From: Ancylobacter moscoviensis
GTDB lineage: Bacteria > Pseudomonadota > Alphaproteobacteria > Rhizobiales > Xanthobacteraceae
Length of the DNA stretch: 64,000 bases
Direction: 5' to 3'
Assembly (NCBI RefSeq): GCF_007559435.1
Contig: NZ_VMBP01000002.1
Location: 785,667 to 849,666, forward strand
Shown here: piece after piece, positions 35,624 through 46,997 of the stretch
Layout: each line of letters opens with the position of its first letter
How positions within the stretch are numbered: position 1 is the first letter of the stretch
Translations under genes and position numbers: made by a program
The notes under the pieces: generated by a model
The model's database searches: none
What the model saw: only the letters and a program-made list of their open reading frames with translations
What the model was told of the DNA's origin: nothing

Positions 35624-35657
35624 GGCAATCGGGTGTGCAAAGTCACCGGGCGCCGCG

Positions 35658-36296
35658 TCACGGACGCATGCCGCGCAGCAGGCTCATGAAGCGAACCTGC
35701 TCCTGCGGGTCGTCGCGGAACACGCCGGTGAACTGGGTGGTGACGGTGGAGGCGCCCTGCTTGCGCACGCCGCGCATGGCCATGCACATGTGCTCGGCCT
35801 CCAGCAGCACGGCGACGCCGCGCGGCTTCAGGATCTCGTCCATGGCGGTGACGATCTGCGAGGTCAGGTGCTCCTGCGTCTGCAGGCGGCGGGCGAACAG
35901 ATCGACGATGCGGGCGATCTTCGACAGGCCGACCACGCGCTCGACGGGGAAATAGGCGACATGCGCCTTGCCGACGAACGGCACCATGTGGTGCTCGCAG
36001 TGCGAATAGAACTCGATGTCGCGCACCAGCACCATGTCGTCGAAATTGCCGATTTCGCCGAAGGTGCGGTCGAGGATGCTTTCCGGGTCGGCGCGGTAGC
36101 CGCTGTACAGCTCCTCATAGGCGCGCACGACGCGCTTGGGGGTGTCGAGCAGGCCCTCGCGGCTCGGATCGTCGCCGGCCCAGGCGATGAGCGTGCGCAC
36201 GGCGGCCTCGGCGTCCTCACGCGAGGGGCGGCGGGCGGCGGACGCCTCGATCTCGTTCTGGGCACTACGCATCAGCGACTTAAGCACGGCATCCAT
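35658..36296 (-). CDS. folE: GTP cyclohydrolase I
   Basis: A 212-residue enzyme that turns GTP into dihydroneopterin triphosphate, the first step of folate synthesis. The signature [21 protein letters not shown] gives the zinc-binding Cys and His residues; a second Cys (in [11 protein letters not shown]) and the C-terminal [12 protein letters not shown] are normal. Start 36296 (MDAVLKSLM) with GGAG upstream; an open frame reaches 36320. First gene of a pair with hisI. Confidence 0.96.
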   Translation of the reverse strand: MDAVLKSLMRSAQNEIEASAARRPSREDAEAAVRTLIAWAGDDPSREGLLDTPKRVVRAYEELYSGYRADPESILDRTFGEIGNFDDMVLVRDIEFYSHCEHHMVPFVGKAHVAYFPVERVVGLSKIARIVDLFARRLQTQEHLTSQIVTAMDEILKPRGVAVLLEAEHMCMAMRGVRKQGASTVTTQFTGVFRDDPQEQVRFMSLLRGMRP

Positions 36297-36549
36297 GACG
36301 AACTCCGTTCGACGGCGCATTTTTTACCGGGCGCCGAAGTGTCACCGGTCCAACTCGCCATACGTGCCGTCACCCGTCACGGTTCAGGGACGCATTTCGA
36401 CCATAGCCGCCCTGCGCAAGCGCCGGAAGAGACATCCGGTTGCTTTCACAAGCCGACGACCGCTCCTATATAGGCGAGAGCGGGCTGGCTGCAATGCAGG
36501 CACAGGGCGCCTTTGCACGTTGGAACGGGCCCGGACGGACGGACTGAGC

Positions 36550-36996
36550 ATGCTGAACGAGGTCTACAACCGCCGCATACTTGAACTGGCCGCCGACATA
36601 CCACGCCTCGGACGGCTTGCCTCGCCCGATGCGTCGGCAACGGCGCATTCCAAACTTTGCGGTTCCACCGTCACCATCGACCTCGTCCTGCGCGACGGCG
36701 TGGTGGCCGACTTCGCCCATGAGGTGCGGGCCTGCGCGCTCGGGCAGGCGTCCTCCTCGGTGATGGGCAGCCTCGTCGTCGGCTCGACGGCGCAGGAACT
36801 GCGCGAGGTGCGCGAGGCGATGCGCCGGATGCTCAAGGAGAACGGCCCGCCGCCGGACGGCCGCTGGGCCGAGCTCGCCGTGCTGGAGCCGGTGCGCGAC
36901 TACAAGGCGCGCCACGCCTCCACGCTGCTGACCTTCGACGCGGTGGTCGACGCGGTGGACCAGATCGAGGCCCGCGCCGGACAGGCCGCGGAGTAG
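36550..36996 (+). CDS. NifU/IscU-like iron-sulfur scaffold homologue
   Basis: A 148-residue protein of the IscU-type fold (LNEVYNRRILELAADIP at the start). Of the three Cys used by IscU, two are present (HSKLCGSTV and VRACALGQASSS), while the third, normally in an RxxC loop, is replaced: DYKARHASTLLTFD carries His and Ala. Relatives in alphaproteobacteria keep this RHA/S pattern, so the protein likely binds or transfers metal in a way that differs from canonical IscU. Stands between folE-hisI and yidD. Confidence 0.87.
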   Translation: MLNEVYNRRILELAADIPRLGRLASPDASATAHSKLCGSTVTIDLVLRDGVVADFAHEVRACALGQASSSVMGSLVVGSTAQELREVREAMRRMLKENGPPPDGRWAELAVLEPVRDYKARHASTLLTFDAVVDAVDQIEARAGQAAE

Positions 36997-37004
36997 GTGC
37001 ACGC

Positions 37005-37514
37005 TCACCGCTCGGTGAAGAAGGTGAACAGCACCTCACCCTTCTCGCCGGTGAGGCAGAGGAAGCGGTTCGCGGAATCGGAGCGGTCGCGTTGGATATA
37101 GGCCTCGCCCATGATCACGCCCTTCACCGGGGTGTCGCCGAGCTTGGCGTCGGCCTGCGCGATGGTGAGGCCGTCTATGTCGATATGGATGTCGTCGACC
37201 GAGGGCGAGCGCTGCTTGAGCTTCTTCAGCGCCTCCGCCTTGCAGGCGGCGACGCGCTGCATGTCGGGATCGACATCCGGCGACTGGGCGGCGGATTCGT
37301 CGGGCTGCGTGCCGTCGTTCGGGCCGGGCGGGGTGTGGCTGCCGGAAGGCAGGGCTTCGGGAGCCGGTTTGCCGGGGTTCGCGGCGGGCGCCGGAGCCGG
37401 GGCCGGTTGCTGGGCGGCGAGGGGCAGGGGCGCGCCGAGGAGGCCCGCCGCGACCAGCATCGCCATCGACATTCCGCTCGCGCGCCACGTCGACATTTCG
37501 CTTGCGCGCCACAT
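37005..37514 (-). CDS. Hypothetical exported protein
   Basis: A 169-residue protein with a signal-like hydrophobic stretch (MSMAMLVAAGLLGAPLPLAA), a Pro/Ala-rich linker and a C-terminal domain (VAACKAEALKKLKQRSPSVDDIHIDIDG to FLCLTGEKGEVLFTFF) with two Cys that could form a disulfide. I do not recognise the family. The start region holds a 24-base tandem duplication, WRASEMS then WRASGMS, so translation could begin at 37514 (GGGGAGG upstream) or at the internal Met at 37472 nearer the signal peptide. Convergent with the scaffold gene and divergent from yidD. Confidence 0.75.
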   Translation of the reverse strand: MWRASEMSTWRASGMSMAMLVAAGLLGAPLPLAAQQPAPAPAPAANPGKPAPEALPSGSHTPPGPNDGTQPDESAAQSPDVDPDMQRVAACKAEALKKLKQRSPSVDDIHIDIDGLTIAQADAKLGDTPVKGVIMGEAYIQRDRSDSANRFLCLTGEKGEVLFTFFTER

Positions 37515-37609
37515 GGCGACCTCCCCGTGATTGCGCCGGAGACACATCCGGCCGGCCGGTCGGAAAACGCCCGGGCGTCGCGCCGGTTCCCGGTTAGGGG
37601 TGGGCGGGC

Positions 37610-37954
37610 ATGAGCGGGAAGGGTCCATCGGGCAGCGTCGCGGCCTTCGCCGCGCGCCTGCCTCGGCTGGCGCTCAAGGCGCCTATCCTGCTCTACCGCT
37701 ACAGCTTTTCCGCCTTCATGGGCCGCCAATGCCGCTATCTCCCGACCTGCTCGGAATTCGCCGAGGAGGCCATCGAGACGCACGGCGCCTGGGCCGGCGG
37801 CTGGATGGCGGCGGGGCGCGTGTGCCGCTGCCACCCCTGGGGAGGATCGGGCTACGAGGCGGTGCCGGTCGAATTGCCCAAGGACGGCGCGTGGTATATG
37901 CCGTGGCGCTACGCCCGCACCCCCGGAAGGGAGGATGCGGCTGAAAAAAGTTAG
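37610..37954 (+). CDS. yidD: Membrane protein insertion efficiency factor YidD
   Basis: A 114-residue protein of the YidD family, which assists YidC-dependent insertion of inner-membrane proteins. The core LLYRYSFSAFMGRQCRYLPTCSEFAEEAI with its three conserved Cys (RQCRY, PTCSE, RVCRCHPW) and GGSGYEAVP are present. The N-terminus has an extra basic segment. ATG at 37610. About 80 bases separate it from thrS. Confidence 0.95.
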   Translation: MSGKGPSGSVAAFAARLPRLALKAPILLYRYSFSAFMGRQCRYLPTCSEFAEEAIETHGAWAGGWMAAGRVCRCHPWGGSGYEAVPVELPKDGAWYMPWRYARTPGREDAAEKS

Positions 37955-38035
37955 TCAGTAGTGACTTAGCTTTGGCTAGCTAAAATCAAACAAGCCTACC
38001 TGCGTGGTTCGCAGGAGTGGGCAGGAGAAAAGCCT

Positions 38036-39997
38036 ATGTCCGAGATCAATCTCACCTTCCCCGATGGCGCCGTCCGAGCCTATGCCTCCGGCACCACGGG
38101 CACCGAGGTCGCCGCCTCCATCGCCAAGTCGCTGGCCAAGAAGTCGCTGGCGATGAAGCTCGACGGCACGCTGAGCGACCTTTCCGATCCCATCACCCAC
38201 GACGCCCGGTTCGAGCTCGTCACCCGCGAGAGCCCGGAGGCGCTGGAACTCATCCGCCACGACGCCGCGCATGTGCTGGCGGAGGCGGTGCAGACGCTGT
38301 GGCCGGGCACCCAGGTGACCATCGGCCCGGTGATCGAGAACGGCTTCTATTACGACTTCTTCCGCAACGAGCCGTTCAACCAGGACGATTTCGTCGCCAT
38401 CGAGAAGAAGATGCGCGAGATCATCGCCCGCGACGCGCCCTTCACCAAGGAGGTGTGGGAGCGCGACGAGGCCAAGCGCGTCTTCGCCGAGAAGGGCGAG
38501 GCGTTCAAGGTCGAGCTGGTCGATGCGATTCCCGCCGATCAGAAGATCAAGATCTACAAGCAGGGCGAGTGGTTCGACCTCTGCCGCGGCCCGCACATGC
38601 CGAGCGTCGGCAAGGTGGGCGACGCCTTCAAGCTGATGAAGGTGGCCGGCGCCTATTGGCGCGGCGATGCCAACAACCCGATGCTGACCCGCATCTACGG
38701 CACCGCCTGGCGCACCAGGGAGGAGCTCGACGCCTATATCCACCAGCTGGAGGAGGCGGAGAAGCGCGACCACCGCCGGCTCGGCCGGGAGATGGACCTC
38801 TTCCACTTCCAGGAGGAAGGGCCGGGCGTCGTGTTCTGGCATCCGAAGGGCTGGAACCTGTTCCAGAACCTCGTCGCCTATATGCGCCGGCGGCTTGCGG
38901 CGGATTACAGCGAGGTCAACGCCCCGCAGGTGCTCGACAAGTCGCTGTGGGAGACCTCCGGCCACTGGGGCTGGTACAAGGACAACATGTTCAAGGTGCA
39001 GCCGGCCGGCGACACCGAGGACAATGACCGGGTCTACGCGCTGAAGCCGATGAACTGCCCCGGCCATGTGCAGATCTTCAAGCACGGGCTGAAGAGCTAC
39101 CGCGACCTGCCCATGCGCCTCGCCGAATTCGGCGCCGTGCACCGCTACGAGCCCTCCGGCGCGCTGCACGGGCTGATGCGCGTGCGCGGCTTCACCCAGG
39201 ACGACGCCCACATCTTCTGCACCGAGGAGCAGATGGCGGCGGAGTGCCTGAAGATCAACGAGCTGATCCTCTCCACCTACGCCGATTTCGGCTTCGAGGA
39301 GATCGTGGTGAAGCTCTCCACGCGGCCCGACAAGCGCGTCGGCTCGGACGCGGTGTGGGACCACGCGGAAGAGGTGATGACCCGCGTGCTGGAGACGATC
39401 GAGCAGCAGTCGGGCGGGCGCATCAAGACCGGCATCCTGCCGGGCGAGGGCGCCTTCTACGGGCCGAAGTTCGAGTACACGCTGCGCGACGCCATCGGCC
39501 GCGAATGGCAGTGCGGCACGACGCAGGTCGACTTCAACCTGCCGGAGCGCTTCGGCGCCTTCTATGTCGACGCCGACGGCCAGAAGAAGACGCCGGTGAT
39601 GATCCACCGCGCCATCTGCGGCTCGATGGAGCGCTTCACCGGCATCCTCATCGAGCACTTCGCCGGCCATTTCCCGCTGTGGCTGGCGCCGGTGCAGGCG
39701 GTGGTGGCGACCATCACCTCCGAGGGCGACGAATACGCCGAGGAGATCGTCGCGGCGGCCCGGAAGATGGGGCTGCGCGTCGAGCTGGACCTGCGCAACG
39801 AGAAGATCAACTACAAGGTGCGCGAGCACTCGCTGGCCAAGGTGCCGGCGCTGCTGGTGGTCGGCCGCAAGGAGGCCGCTGAGCGCACCGTCTCGATCCG
39901 CCGGCTCGGCTCGCAGAACCAGACCGCGCTGACGCTTGACGAGGCGCTGGCCTCGCTGGTGGCCGAGGCAAGCCCGCCGGACTTGCAGCGGGACTGA
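38036..39997 (+). CDS. thrS: Threonyl-tRNA synthetase
   Basis: A 653-residue class II aminoacyl-tRNA synthetase with all four domains: N-terminal TGS domain ([19 protein letters not shown]), the editing domain ([21 protein letters not shown]-type [11 protein letters not shown]), the catalytic core ([38 protein letters not shown]) and an anticodon-binding end. GGGCAGGAG stands upstream of ATG 38036. A 6-bp hairpin CCTGCG/CGCAGG (37999-38004 with 38010-38015) stands just before it; no T-box is expected or seen. Confidence 0.98.
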   Translation: MSEINLTFPDGAVRAYASGTTGTEVAASIAKSLAKKSLAMKLDGTLSDLSDPITHDARFELVTRESPEALELIRHDAAHVLAEAVQTLWPGTQVTIGPVIENGFYYDFFRNEPFNQDDFVAIEKKMREIIARDAPFTKEVWERDEAKRVFAEKGEAFKVELVDAIPADQKIKIYKQGEWFDLCRGPHMPSVGKVGDAFKLMKVAGAYWRGDANNPMLTRIYGTAWRTREELDAYIHQLEEAEKRDHRRLGREMDLFHFQEEGPGVVFWHPKGWNLFQNLVAYMRRRLAADYSEVNAPQVLDKSLWETSGHWGWYKDNMFKVQPAGDTEDNDRVYALKPMNCPGHVQIFKHGLKSYRDLPMRLAEFGAVHRYEPSGALHGLMRVRGFTQDDAHIFCTEEQMAAECLKINELILSTYADFGFEEIVVKLSTRPDKRVGSDAVWDHAEEVMTRVLETIEQQSGGRIKTGILPGEGAFYGPKFEYTLRDAIGREWQCGTTQVDFNLPERFGAFYVDADGQKKTPVMIHRAICGSMERFTGILIEHFAGHFPLWLAPVQAVVATITSEGDEYAEEIVAAARKMGLRVELDLRNEKINYKVREHSLAKVPALLVVGRKEAAERTVSIRRLGSQNQTALTLDEALASLVAEASPPDLQRD

Positions 39998-40049
39998 GCC
40001 GGCAGCGGGACTGGGTGCGGATGTTCACGGCGACAGCCTAGGCGGCGCC

Positions 40050-40135
40050 ATGGCCGGGCTTGGCCCGGCCATGCACGTCTCCGGGCTTCGTACCCGATGC
40101 AAGACATCGATCCCCGGGACAAGCCCGGGGATGAC
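40050..40135. repeat. Family A palindromic intergenic repeat, copy 3
   Basis: ATGGCCGGGC/GCCCGGCCAT (40050-40059 with 40063-40072) followed by TCGATCCCCGGGACAAG-CCCGGGGATGACG (40107-40135). Matches the two-palindrome copy at 24041. Located between the convergent thrS and a small exported-protein gene. Confidence 0.82.
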
Positions 40136-40204
40136 GGCCCAGCGAGAGGGGACGTTGTGAGCCGTCTCCGATCGTAGCCGAGGCCGGCAGCGCTGTTTCG
40201 GCGC

Positions 40205-40507
40205 TCAGCCCTTCGGCTTGTCCGGCGTCTCGGCCGGGCGGGCCGGGGCGTCGGGGGGGATCGGCTGCGGCGGGTAGGGGGCGGTCTCGCGGCGCAGGCT
40301 GGGATTGTTGTCGGCGCCGGGCACGTTCAGCCGGCGCTGCTGCGGCGTCCAGTAGGACGGACCCTGCATCAGGTTCTGGCTGTTGGGCCGGACGGAATTG
40401 GTGCGTGGGGGCATGTAGCGCTCCGGCTGCATCGGGGTCTGCGCGAGGGCGGCGGAACCCGCCACGCCCAGCATCAGCGCCAGCGTGGCCGCTGTGACGG
40501 TCTTCAT
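40205..40507 (-). CDS. Small Pro-rich exported protein
   Basis: A 100-residue protein with a clear signal peptide (MKTVTAATLALMLGVAGSAALA, then QTPM) and a Pro/Arg/Asn-rich, probably unfolded mature part (SYWTPQQRRLNVPGADNNP, PYPPQPIPPDAPARP). No domain is recognised. Start 40507 and a normal ribosome-binding region support it. Likely periplasmic. The 205-base gap to the receiver-phosphatase gene holds no other gene. Confidence 0.8.
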   Translation of the reverse strand: MKTVTAATLALMLGVAGSAALAQTPMQPERYMPPRTNSVRPNSQNLMQGPSYWTPQQRRLNVPGADNNPSLRRETAPYPPQPIPPDAPARPAETPDKPKG

Positions 40508-40712
40508 CGGTAATTCGCGCCTCCCTTTCTTCTATTTAGGATGCCGGGACGCGCATTGCCATGCCCCTGCGAGAGCCGGCGATGCATGCAATATTTGTCA
40601 TGAAATAATCGTCGGCAACTTCCGGCCGCCGTTGCTAAGCGGATGCTTTGCGTGGATATTCCGCGCGTGCCGGCGCAGGTGTCGGCCGGCGGAGCGCGGT
40701 GGAAGCGGGATC

Positions 40713-41894
40713 ATGACGGACCAGAACGCAGCGATTCTGGTGGTCGACGATGTCGCGGAGAACCGGGACCTGCTGATGCGCCGGCTGAAGCGGCTCGGCT
40801 TCTCCCGCATCGACGAGGCGGCCAACGGGCACGAGGCGCTCGCCGCCATCGCCCAGACGCCCTACGACCTCGTGCTGCTCGACATCATGATGCCGGAACT
40901 CGACGGCTTCGGCGTGCTCGACCAGCTGCGCGCCGATGGGCGGATCAACGACCTGCCGGTCATCGTGGTCTCGGCGCTGAACGAGATCAACCCGGTGGTG
41001 CGCTGCATCGAGCTGGGCGCCGACGATTTCATCTTCAAGCCGTTCAATCCGACGCTGCTGCGCGCCCGCGTGCTCGCCACGCTGGAGAAGAAGGCGCTGC
41101 GCGACCGCACGCGCGACGAGCTGATGCGCAAGCATATCGAGCTCGCCGAGGCGCGCACGCTGCAGCTCTCGCTGGTGCCGCCGGCCTTCGCGGGCACGGT
41201 GGCCGGGCGCGGGCTGAGCATCGACGCGCTGCTGGAGCCGGCCAAGGAGGTCGGCGGCGATCTGGTCGACTATTTCCCGATTGGCGACACGCACATGGTG
41301 CTGGTGATCGGCGACGTCTCCGACAAGGGGGCGGCGGCGGCGCTGATGATGGCGCGCACCCACGCCATGTTCCGCGCGCTCGCCGCGCGGCCGGACGCGG
41401 CCGAGCTGTTCGACGACCCGGCGCGGGCGGCGGGGCTGGTGAACGACGCGCTGGTGCGCGGCAACACGTCCTGCATGTTCGTGACGCTGCTGCTGGCGAC
41501 GCTGGACGTGACCAGCGGCGACCTTGCCTTCGTGCGCGCCGGCCATGTGCCGCCCTACCGGCGCGCGGCGGACGGCGCCGTTTCGCGGCTCGGCGGGCCG
41601 GGCGGGCCGGCGCTGGGCGTCGCGGAGGACTTTCCCTATCGCGCCGCCTCGGCCACGCTGGCGGCGGGCGAGCGGCTATTGGTGGTCACGGACGGCTTGA
41701 CCGAGGCGCACGACCATGACGGCGTGCTGTTCAGCGAGGAGCGGGTGGGCGACTTCCTCGCCGGTCTCTCGGATGGCGAGGCGCGGCCGCTGCACCGCCT
41801 GGCCGCCGAGGTGCGGGCCTTCGAGGCGGGGCTGCCGGCGTTCGACGACATGGCGGCGCTGCTGCTGACGCTGGAGCCGCCGGGGGTGGGCTAG
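40713..41894 (+). CDS. Receiver-SpoIIE-type PP2C phosphatase (RsbU-like)
   Basis: A 393-residue protein: an N-terminal response-regulator receiver (ILVVDDVAENRDLL, phospho-acceptor Asp in LVLLDIMMPELDGF, Lys in IFKPFNPTL), a short coiled region and a C-terminal PP2C phosphatase (KEVGGDLVDYFPIGDTHMVL, GDVSDKGAAAALMM, LLVVTDGLTEAHD, FDDMAALLLTL with metal-binding Asp). Known relatives dephosphorylate anti-sigma-factor antagonists. No antagonist or HPt gene is adjacent, so the partner is unknown. It stands at the head of a two-component gene set. The stop TAG at 41892 is contributed by a family D repeat. Confidence 0.95.
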   Translation: MTDQNAAILVVDDVAENRDLLMRRLKRLGFSRIDEAANGHEALAAIAQTPYDLVLLDIMMPELDGFGVLDQLRADGRINDLPVIVVSALNEINPVVRCIELGADDFIFKPFNPTLLRARVLATLEKKALRDRTRDELMRKHIELAEARTLQLSLVPPAFAGTVAGRGLSIDALLEPAKEVGGDLVDYFPIGDTHMVLVIGDVSDKGAAAALMMARTHAMFRALAARPDAAELFDDPARAAGLVNDALVRGNTSCMFVTLLLATLDVTSGDLAFVRAGHVPPYRRAADGAVSRLGGPGGPALGVAEDFPYRAASATLAAGERLLVVTDGLTEAHDHDGVLFSEERVGDFLAGLSDGEARPLHRLAAEVRAFEAGLPAFDDMAALLLTLEPPGVG

Positions 41895-41997
41895 AGCATT
41901 TTTCGAGCGAAGCGGACACCGGTTCGCGTGAGGGAAATGCGGCAATTCAAAAAACTGGAGCCTTTCATCGCCTCCGTGAAACGATGAAAGGCTCCAG
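41892..41997 (+). repeat. Family D intergenic repeat, copy 2
   Basis: CTAGAGCATTTTTCGAGCGAAG-type start, CCGGTTCGCGTGAG, then a perfect 16-bp hairpin CTGGAGCCTTTCATCG/CGATGAAAGGCTCCAG (41955-41970 with 41982-41997, 11-base loop). The hairpin ends three bases before an ATG at 42000 and 17 before the preferred start of the histidine kinase gene. Confidence 0.88.
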
Positions 41998-42014
41998 AGA
42001 TGAAAGAGGGCGGA

Positions 42015-44360
<2,346 letters not shown>

Positions 44361-44371
44361 GAGAGACGGCG

Positions 44372-44743
44372 ATGGCGAAGATCCTGCTGGTCGAAGACAA
44401 CGAGATGAACCGCGACATGCTCACCCGGCGGCTGTCGCGCAACGGCTTCGAGGTCGTGGTGGCGGTGAACGGGCAGGAGGGCGTCGACCTCGCTCTGTCG
44501 CAGCGCCCGTCGCTGATCCTGATGGACATGAGCCTGCCGGTGCTCGACGGCTGGGAGGCGACGCGGCGGGTGAAGGCCGATCCCTCGACCGCCGGCATCC
44601 CGGTGATCGCGCTGACCGCCCATGCCATGGCGCAGGACCGCGAGGACGCCATGGCGGCGGGCTGCGACGACTTCGACACCAAGCCGGTGGAGCTGCCGCG
44701 CCTGCTCGAGAAAATCCGGGCGCTGCTCGGAACCGGGGAGTGA
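44372..44743 (+). CDS. Single-domain response regulator (DivK/CheY-like)
   Basis: A 123-residue stand-alone receiver. Acidic pair in ILLVEDNEMNRDML, phospho-acceptor Asp in LILMDMSLPVLDGW, switch Thr/Ser in VIALTAHAM, Lys in DTKPVELP. It resembles the DivK/CpdR-type or PhyR-neighbour receivers of alphaproteobacteria more than transcription regulators. It starts 11 bases after the hybrid kinase stop, so the two are likely co-transcribed and it is the probable phosphate acceptor or donor in a relay. Confidence 0.95.
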   Translation: MAKILLVEDNEMNRDMLTRRLSRNGFEVVVAVNGQEGVDLALSQRPSLILMDMSLPVLDGWEATRRVKADPSTAGIPVIALTAHAMAQDREDAMAAGCDDFDTKPVELPRLLEKIRALLGTGE

Positions 44744-44897
44744 GTTCGCCTTGGCGGGCGGATGTCACCCTTCTGTCATCCAACAGTCGCAGAACGGTAT
44801 GCCGCTTGCTTCGGCCCGCAGGGGCTTAGCCGGCCAACCGTCCTTCCATCCGAACGAGCCCGCCGCTTCCGGCGCGGGCAAAGAGTAGTCGAGCGTT

Positions 44898-46490
44898 ATG
44901 GCGACGATCGCCCTGTTGCTGAGCGGACTGGGGCTCTTCTTCATCGGTGTCCGCGGGCTTTCCGCCAACCTCGTGCCGCTGGTCGGGCGCCGGGCGCGCG
45001 CCGCCTTCGCGCGGGCGCTGCGTGGGCCGGTGAGCACCGCCATCAACGGCACGCTGGCCGGCATGGTGACGCAGAGCTCGACGGCGGTCTCGTGGATCAT
45101 CGTCTCCTTCGTGCGCGGCGGCGTGCTGACCGACGGCCCGGCGCTGATGGCGCCGACCTGGGCGAATGTCGGCACCGCGCTGCTGCCGCTGATCGTCGCC
45201 ATCGACACCTCGACGGCGGCCGGCATCGTCATCGGCGTGGTCGGCTTCGTCACCTATTTCCGGCTCGTGCGCGGCGACCGCATGCGCAACGCGCTGGAAG
45301 CCGCGCTGGGCGCGGCGCTGCTGCTGTTCGGCATGCATCTCGTCTCCATCGCCGTGGGGCCGATGCGCGAGGCGCTGATGCACCACCCCTGGTGGGACGC
45401 GGCGGTCGCCAATCCCTGGCTGCTGGCGCTGATCGGCGCCGGCTTCTCGATGCTCGCGCAGTCCTCCTCGGTGGCGGCCGCGCTGGCCGTGGCGGCGGTG
45501 GGGACGGGGCTGCTCGACTTCGGGGCGGCGCTGCCGCTCATCGCCGGCGCCAACGCGGCGGGCACGATCAACAACGCGGTGCTCATTCCCGGCGAGACCA
45601 GCACCGGCCGCGTGGTCTTCAGCCTGCAGGTGGTGCAGAAGCTCGGCGGCTCGGTGCTGCTGGCGGCGCTCGCCGTCTTCGCCGCCTATCGGCCGGACTA
45701 CGTGGAGCAGGTGCTCGGCTCGGCGCAGGACGTGGGTGCGGAGCTGGCGCTGATCTTCCTGGCGGCGCAGGTCGGGGGCTCCATCATCGCCGCGCTGCTG
45801 GAGGGCGCGACGCGCCGGACAGTGGCGCGCCTGCTGCCGATGAACGTCGCCGAGACGCTCTCCCAGCCGGCCTTCCTGATGCGTGAATCGCTCGACGATC
45901 CGGCGGCGGCGCTCGACCTGACCACGCGCGAGCTGGCGCGGCTGAGCGGACGGCTGCCGCTGCTGCTCGACCGTGTCCGCGAAGGCGGCGACCCGAAGAC
46001 GCCGCCGGCGGCGGTGCTGCGCGGGGCGGGGGCGACCCTCTCCGCGACGGTGAAAGCCTATCTCGCCTCGCTGCTCGATGCGCAGCCGGCGCGCGACGAG
46101 GTGGCCGTGGCGCTGCTGCTCGACGACGGCGCGACGAATGTCGCGGCGCTGCACGAGGCGGTGGCGGAGTTCACCGAGGCCGCCGCGACCGCGCGGGGCC
46201 TGCCGACGGCGCAACGGCTGACCGAGGCGCTGCATTTGCTGCTCGGCGCCGTCGCCGAGCACGCGGAAAGCCTCGGCGCCGACGAGCCCGACATGGTGCT
46301 GAGCCTGCTCGGCCACCGCGACCACCTGATGGAAGAGCTGCGCCAGCGCCTGTCCTCGCAGCAGGACATCGCGCCCGAGGTGCAGAACGCGCTGTTCCAC
46401 ATGACCGTGCTGTTCGAGCGCATCGTCTGGCTGGCGCGCCGGCTGGTTAACGACTTCAGCCAGGTGCACCGGGCGCAGAACGCGGACTAG
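44898..46490 (+). CDS. Na/Pi cotransporter family protein
   Basis: A 530-residue inner-membrane protein of the PNaS family with two inverted membrane repeats, each with the QSS signature (MVTQSSTAVSWIIVSF and LAQSSSVAAALAV), and a C-terminal PhoU-like helical domain (about residues 350-530). It is predicted to bring in phosphate with sodium. No pho box was identified upstream. Start 44898 is preceded by GTCGAGCG, a weak ribosome-binding site. Convergent with the acylphosphatase gene. Confidence 0.93.
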   Translation: MATIALLLSGLGLFFIGVRGLSANLVPLVGRRARAAFARALRGPVSTAINGTLAGMVTQSSTAVSWIIVSFVRGGVLTDGPALMAPTWANVGTALLPLIVAIDTSTAAGIVIGVVGFVTYFRLVRGDRMRNALEAALGAALLLFGMHLVSIAVGPMREALMHHPWWDAAVANPWLLALIGAGFSMLAQSSSVAAALAVAAVGTGLLDFGAALPLIAGANAAGTINNAVLIPGETSTGRVVFSLQVVQKLGGSVLLAALAVFAAYRPDYVEQVLGSAQDVGAELALIFLAAQVGGSIIAALLEGATRRTVARLLPMNVAETLSQPAFLMRESLDDPAAALDLTTRELARLSGRLPLLLDRVREGGDPKTPPAAVLRGAGATLSATVKAYLASLLDAQPARDEVAVALLLDDGATNVAALHEAVAEFTEAAATARGLPTAQRLTEALHLLLGAVAEHAESLGADEPDMVLSLLGHRDHLMEELRQRLSSQQDIAPEVQNALFHMTVLFERIVWLARRLVNDFSQVHRAQNAD

Positions 46491-46531
46491 CGTGTTCACG
46501 TGAGCCGGAGCCCGGTTCGTTCGAAGAGCCC

Positions 46532-46825
46532 CTAGGCTGTCGGCCACACCGTGAAATCGTCGAAGCCCTCGGAGGCCGGCAGGCTTTCCTCGCCGACCGC
46601 CACCTCGGTGACGGACGCCGCCGGCGGGCCGCGGCGGCAGGCGGCGATGAAGTCCGCGAGCTCGGAGGGAGCGGCGAAGACCAGCGCCTCGACGCTTCCG
46701 TCGGCGCGGTTGCGCACCCAGCCGCCGAGGCTCCGCCGCTCCGCCTCGCGCGCCAGCCACACACGGTAGCCGACGCCCTGAACACGTCCACGGATGGCGA
46801 GGCGGGTGGCGCGGAGCTGTGTCAT
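46532..46825 (-). CDS. acyP: Acylphosphatase
   Basis: A 97-residue enzyme that hydrolyses acyl phosphates. The RGRVQGVGYRVWLAREAERRSLGGWVRN segment contains the catalytic Arg and Asn; the strand pattern and the ending SEGFDDFTVWPTA are normal. The longer open frame reaching 47245 is an artefact of the mgtE region. Start MTQLRATRLAIRG at 46825 with GAGG upstream. Small and monocistronic. Confidence 0.93.
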   Translation of the reverse strand: MTQLRATRLAIRGRVQGVGYRVWLAREAERRSLGGWVRNRADGSVEALVFAAPSELADFIAACRRGPPAASVTEVAVGEESLPASEGFDDFTVWPTA

Positions 46826-46997
46826 GACGATGCCTCGTTGCGGCGCAATATGCCGGGCGAATGCGCGGAACCGGGACCGGCCGGCCGAAATTGTGCATCC
46901 CGCCGACGCTTCATTAAGAACAGCTTGATTAGAAGCAATATCAAGTCCTTGGTTCGGAAATCCCGAGCCCGTCCTCACCCCAGCGCCGGAGAGCGGC

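Noticed and set aside
37955..38035. T-box or other leader riboswitch before thrS
   Set aside because: Only a short 6-bp hairpin is present and no specifier loop or antiterminator could be drawn; T-boxes are not expected in alphaproteobacteria.
46826..46997. Magnesium riboswitch before mgtE
   Set aside because: Too short and no conserved core of the M-box or mgtA leader was seen.
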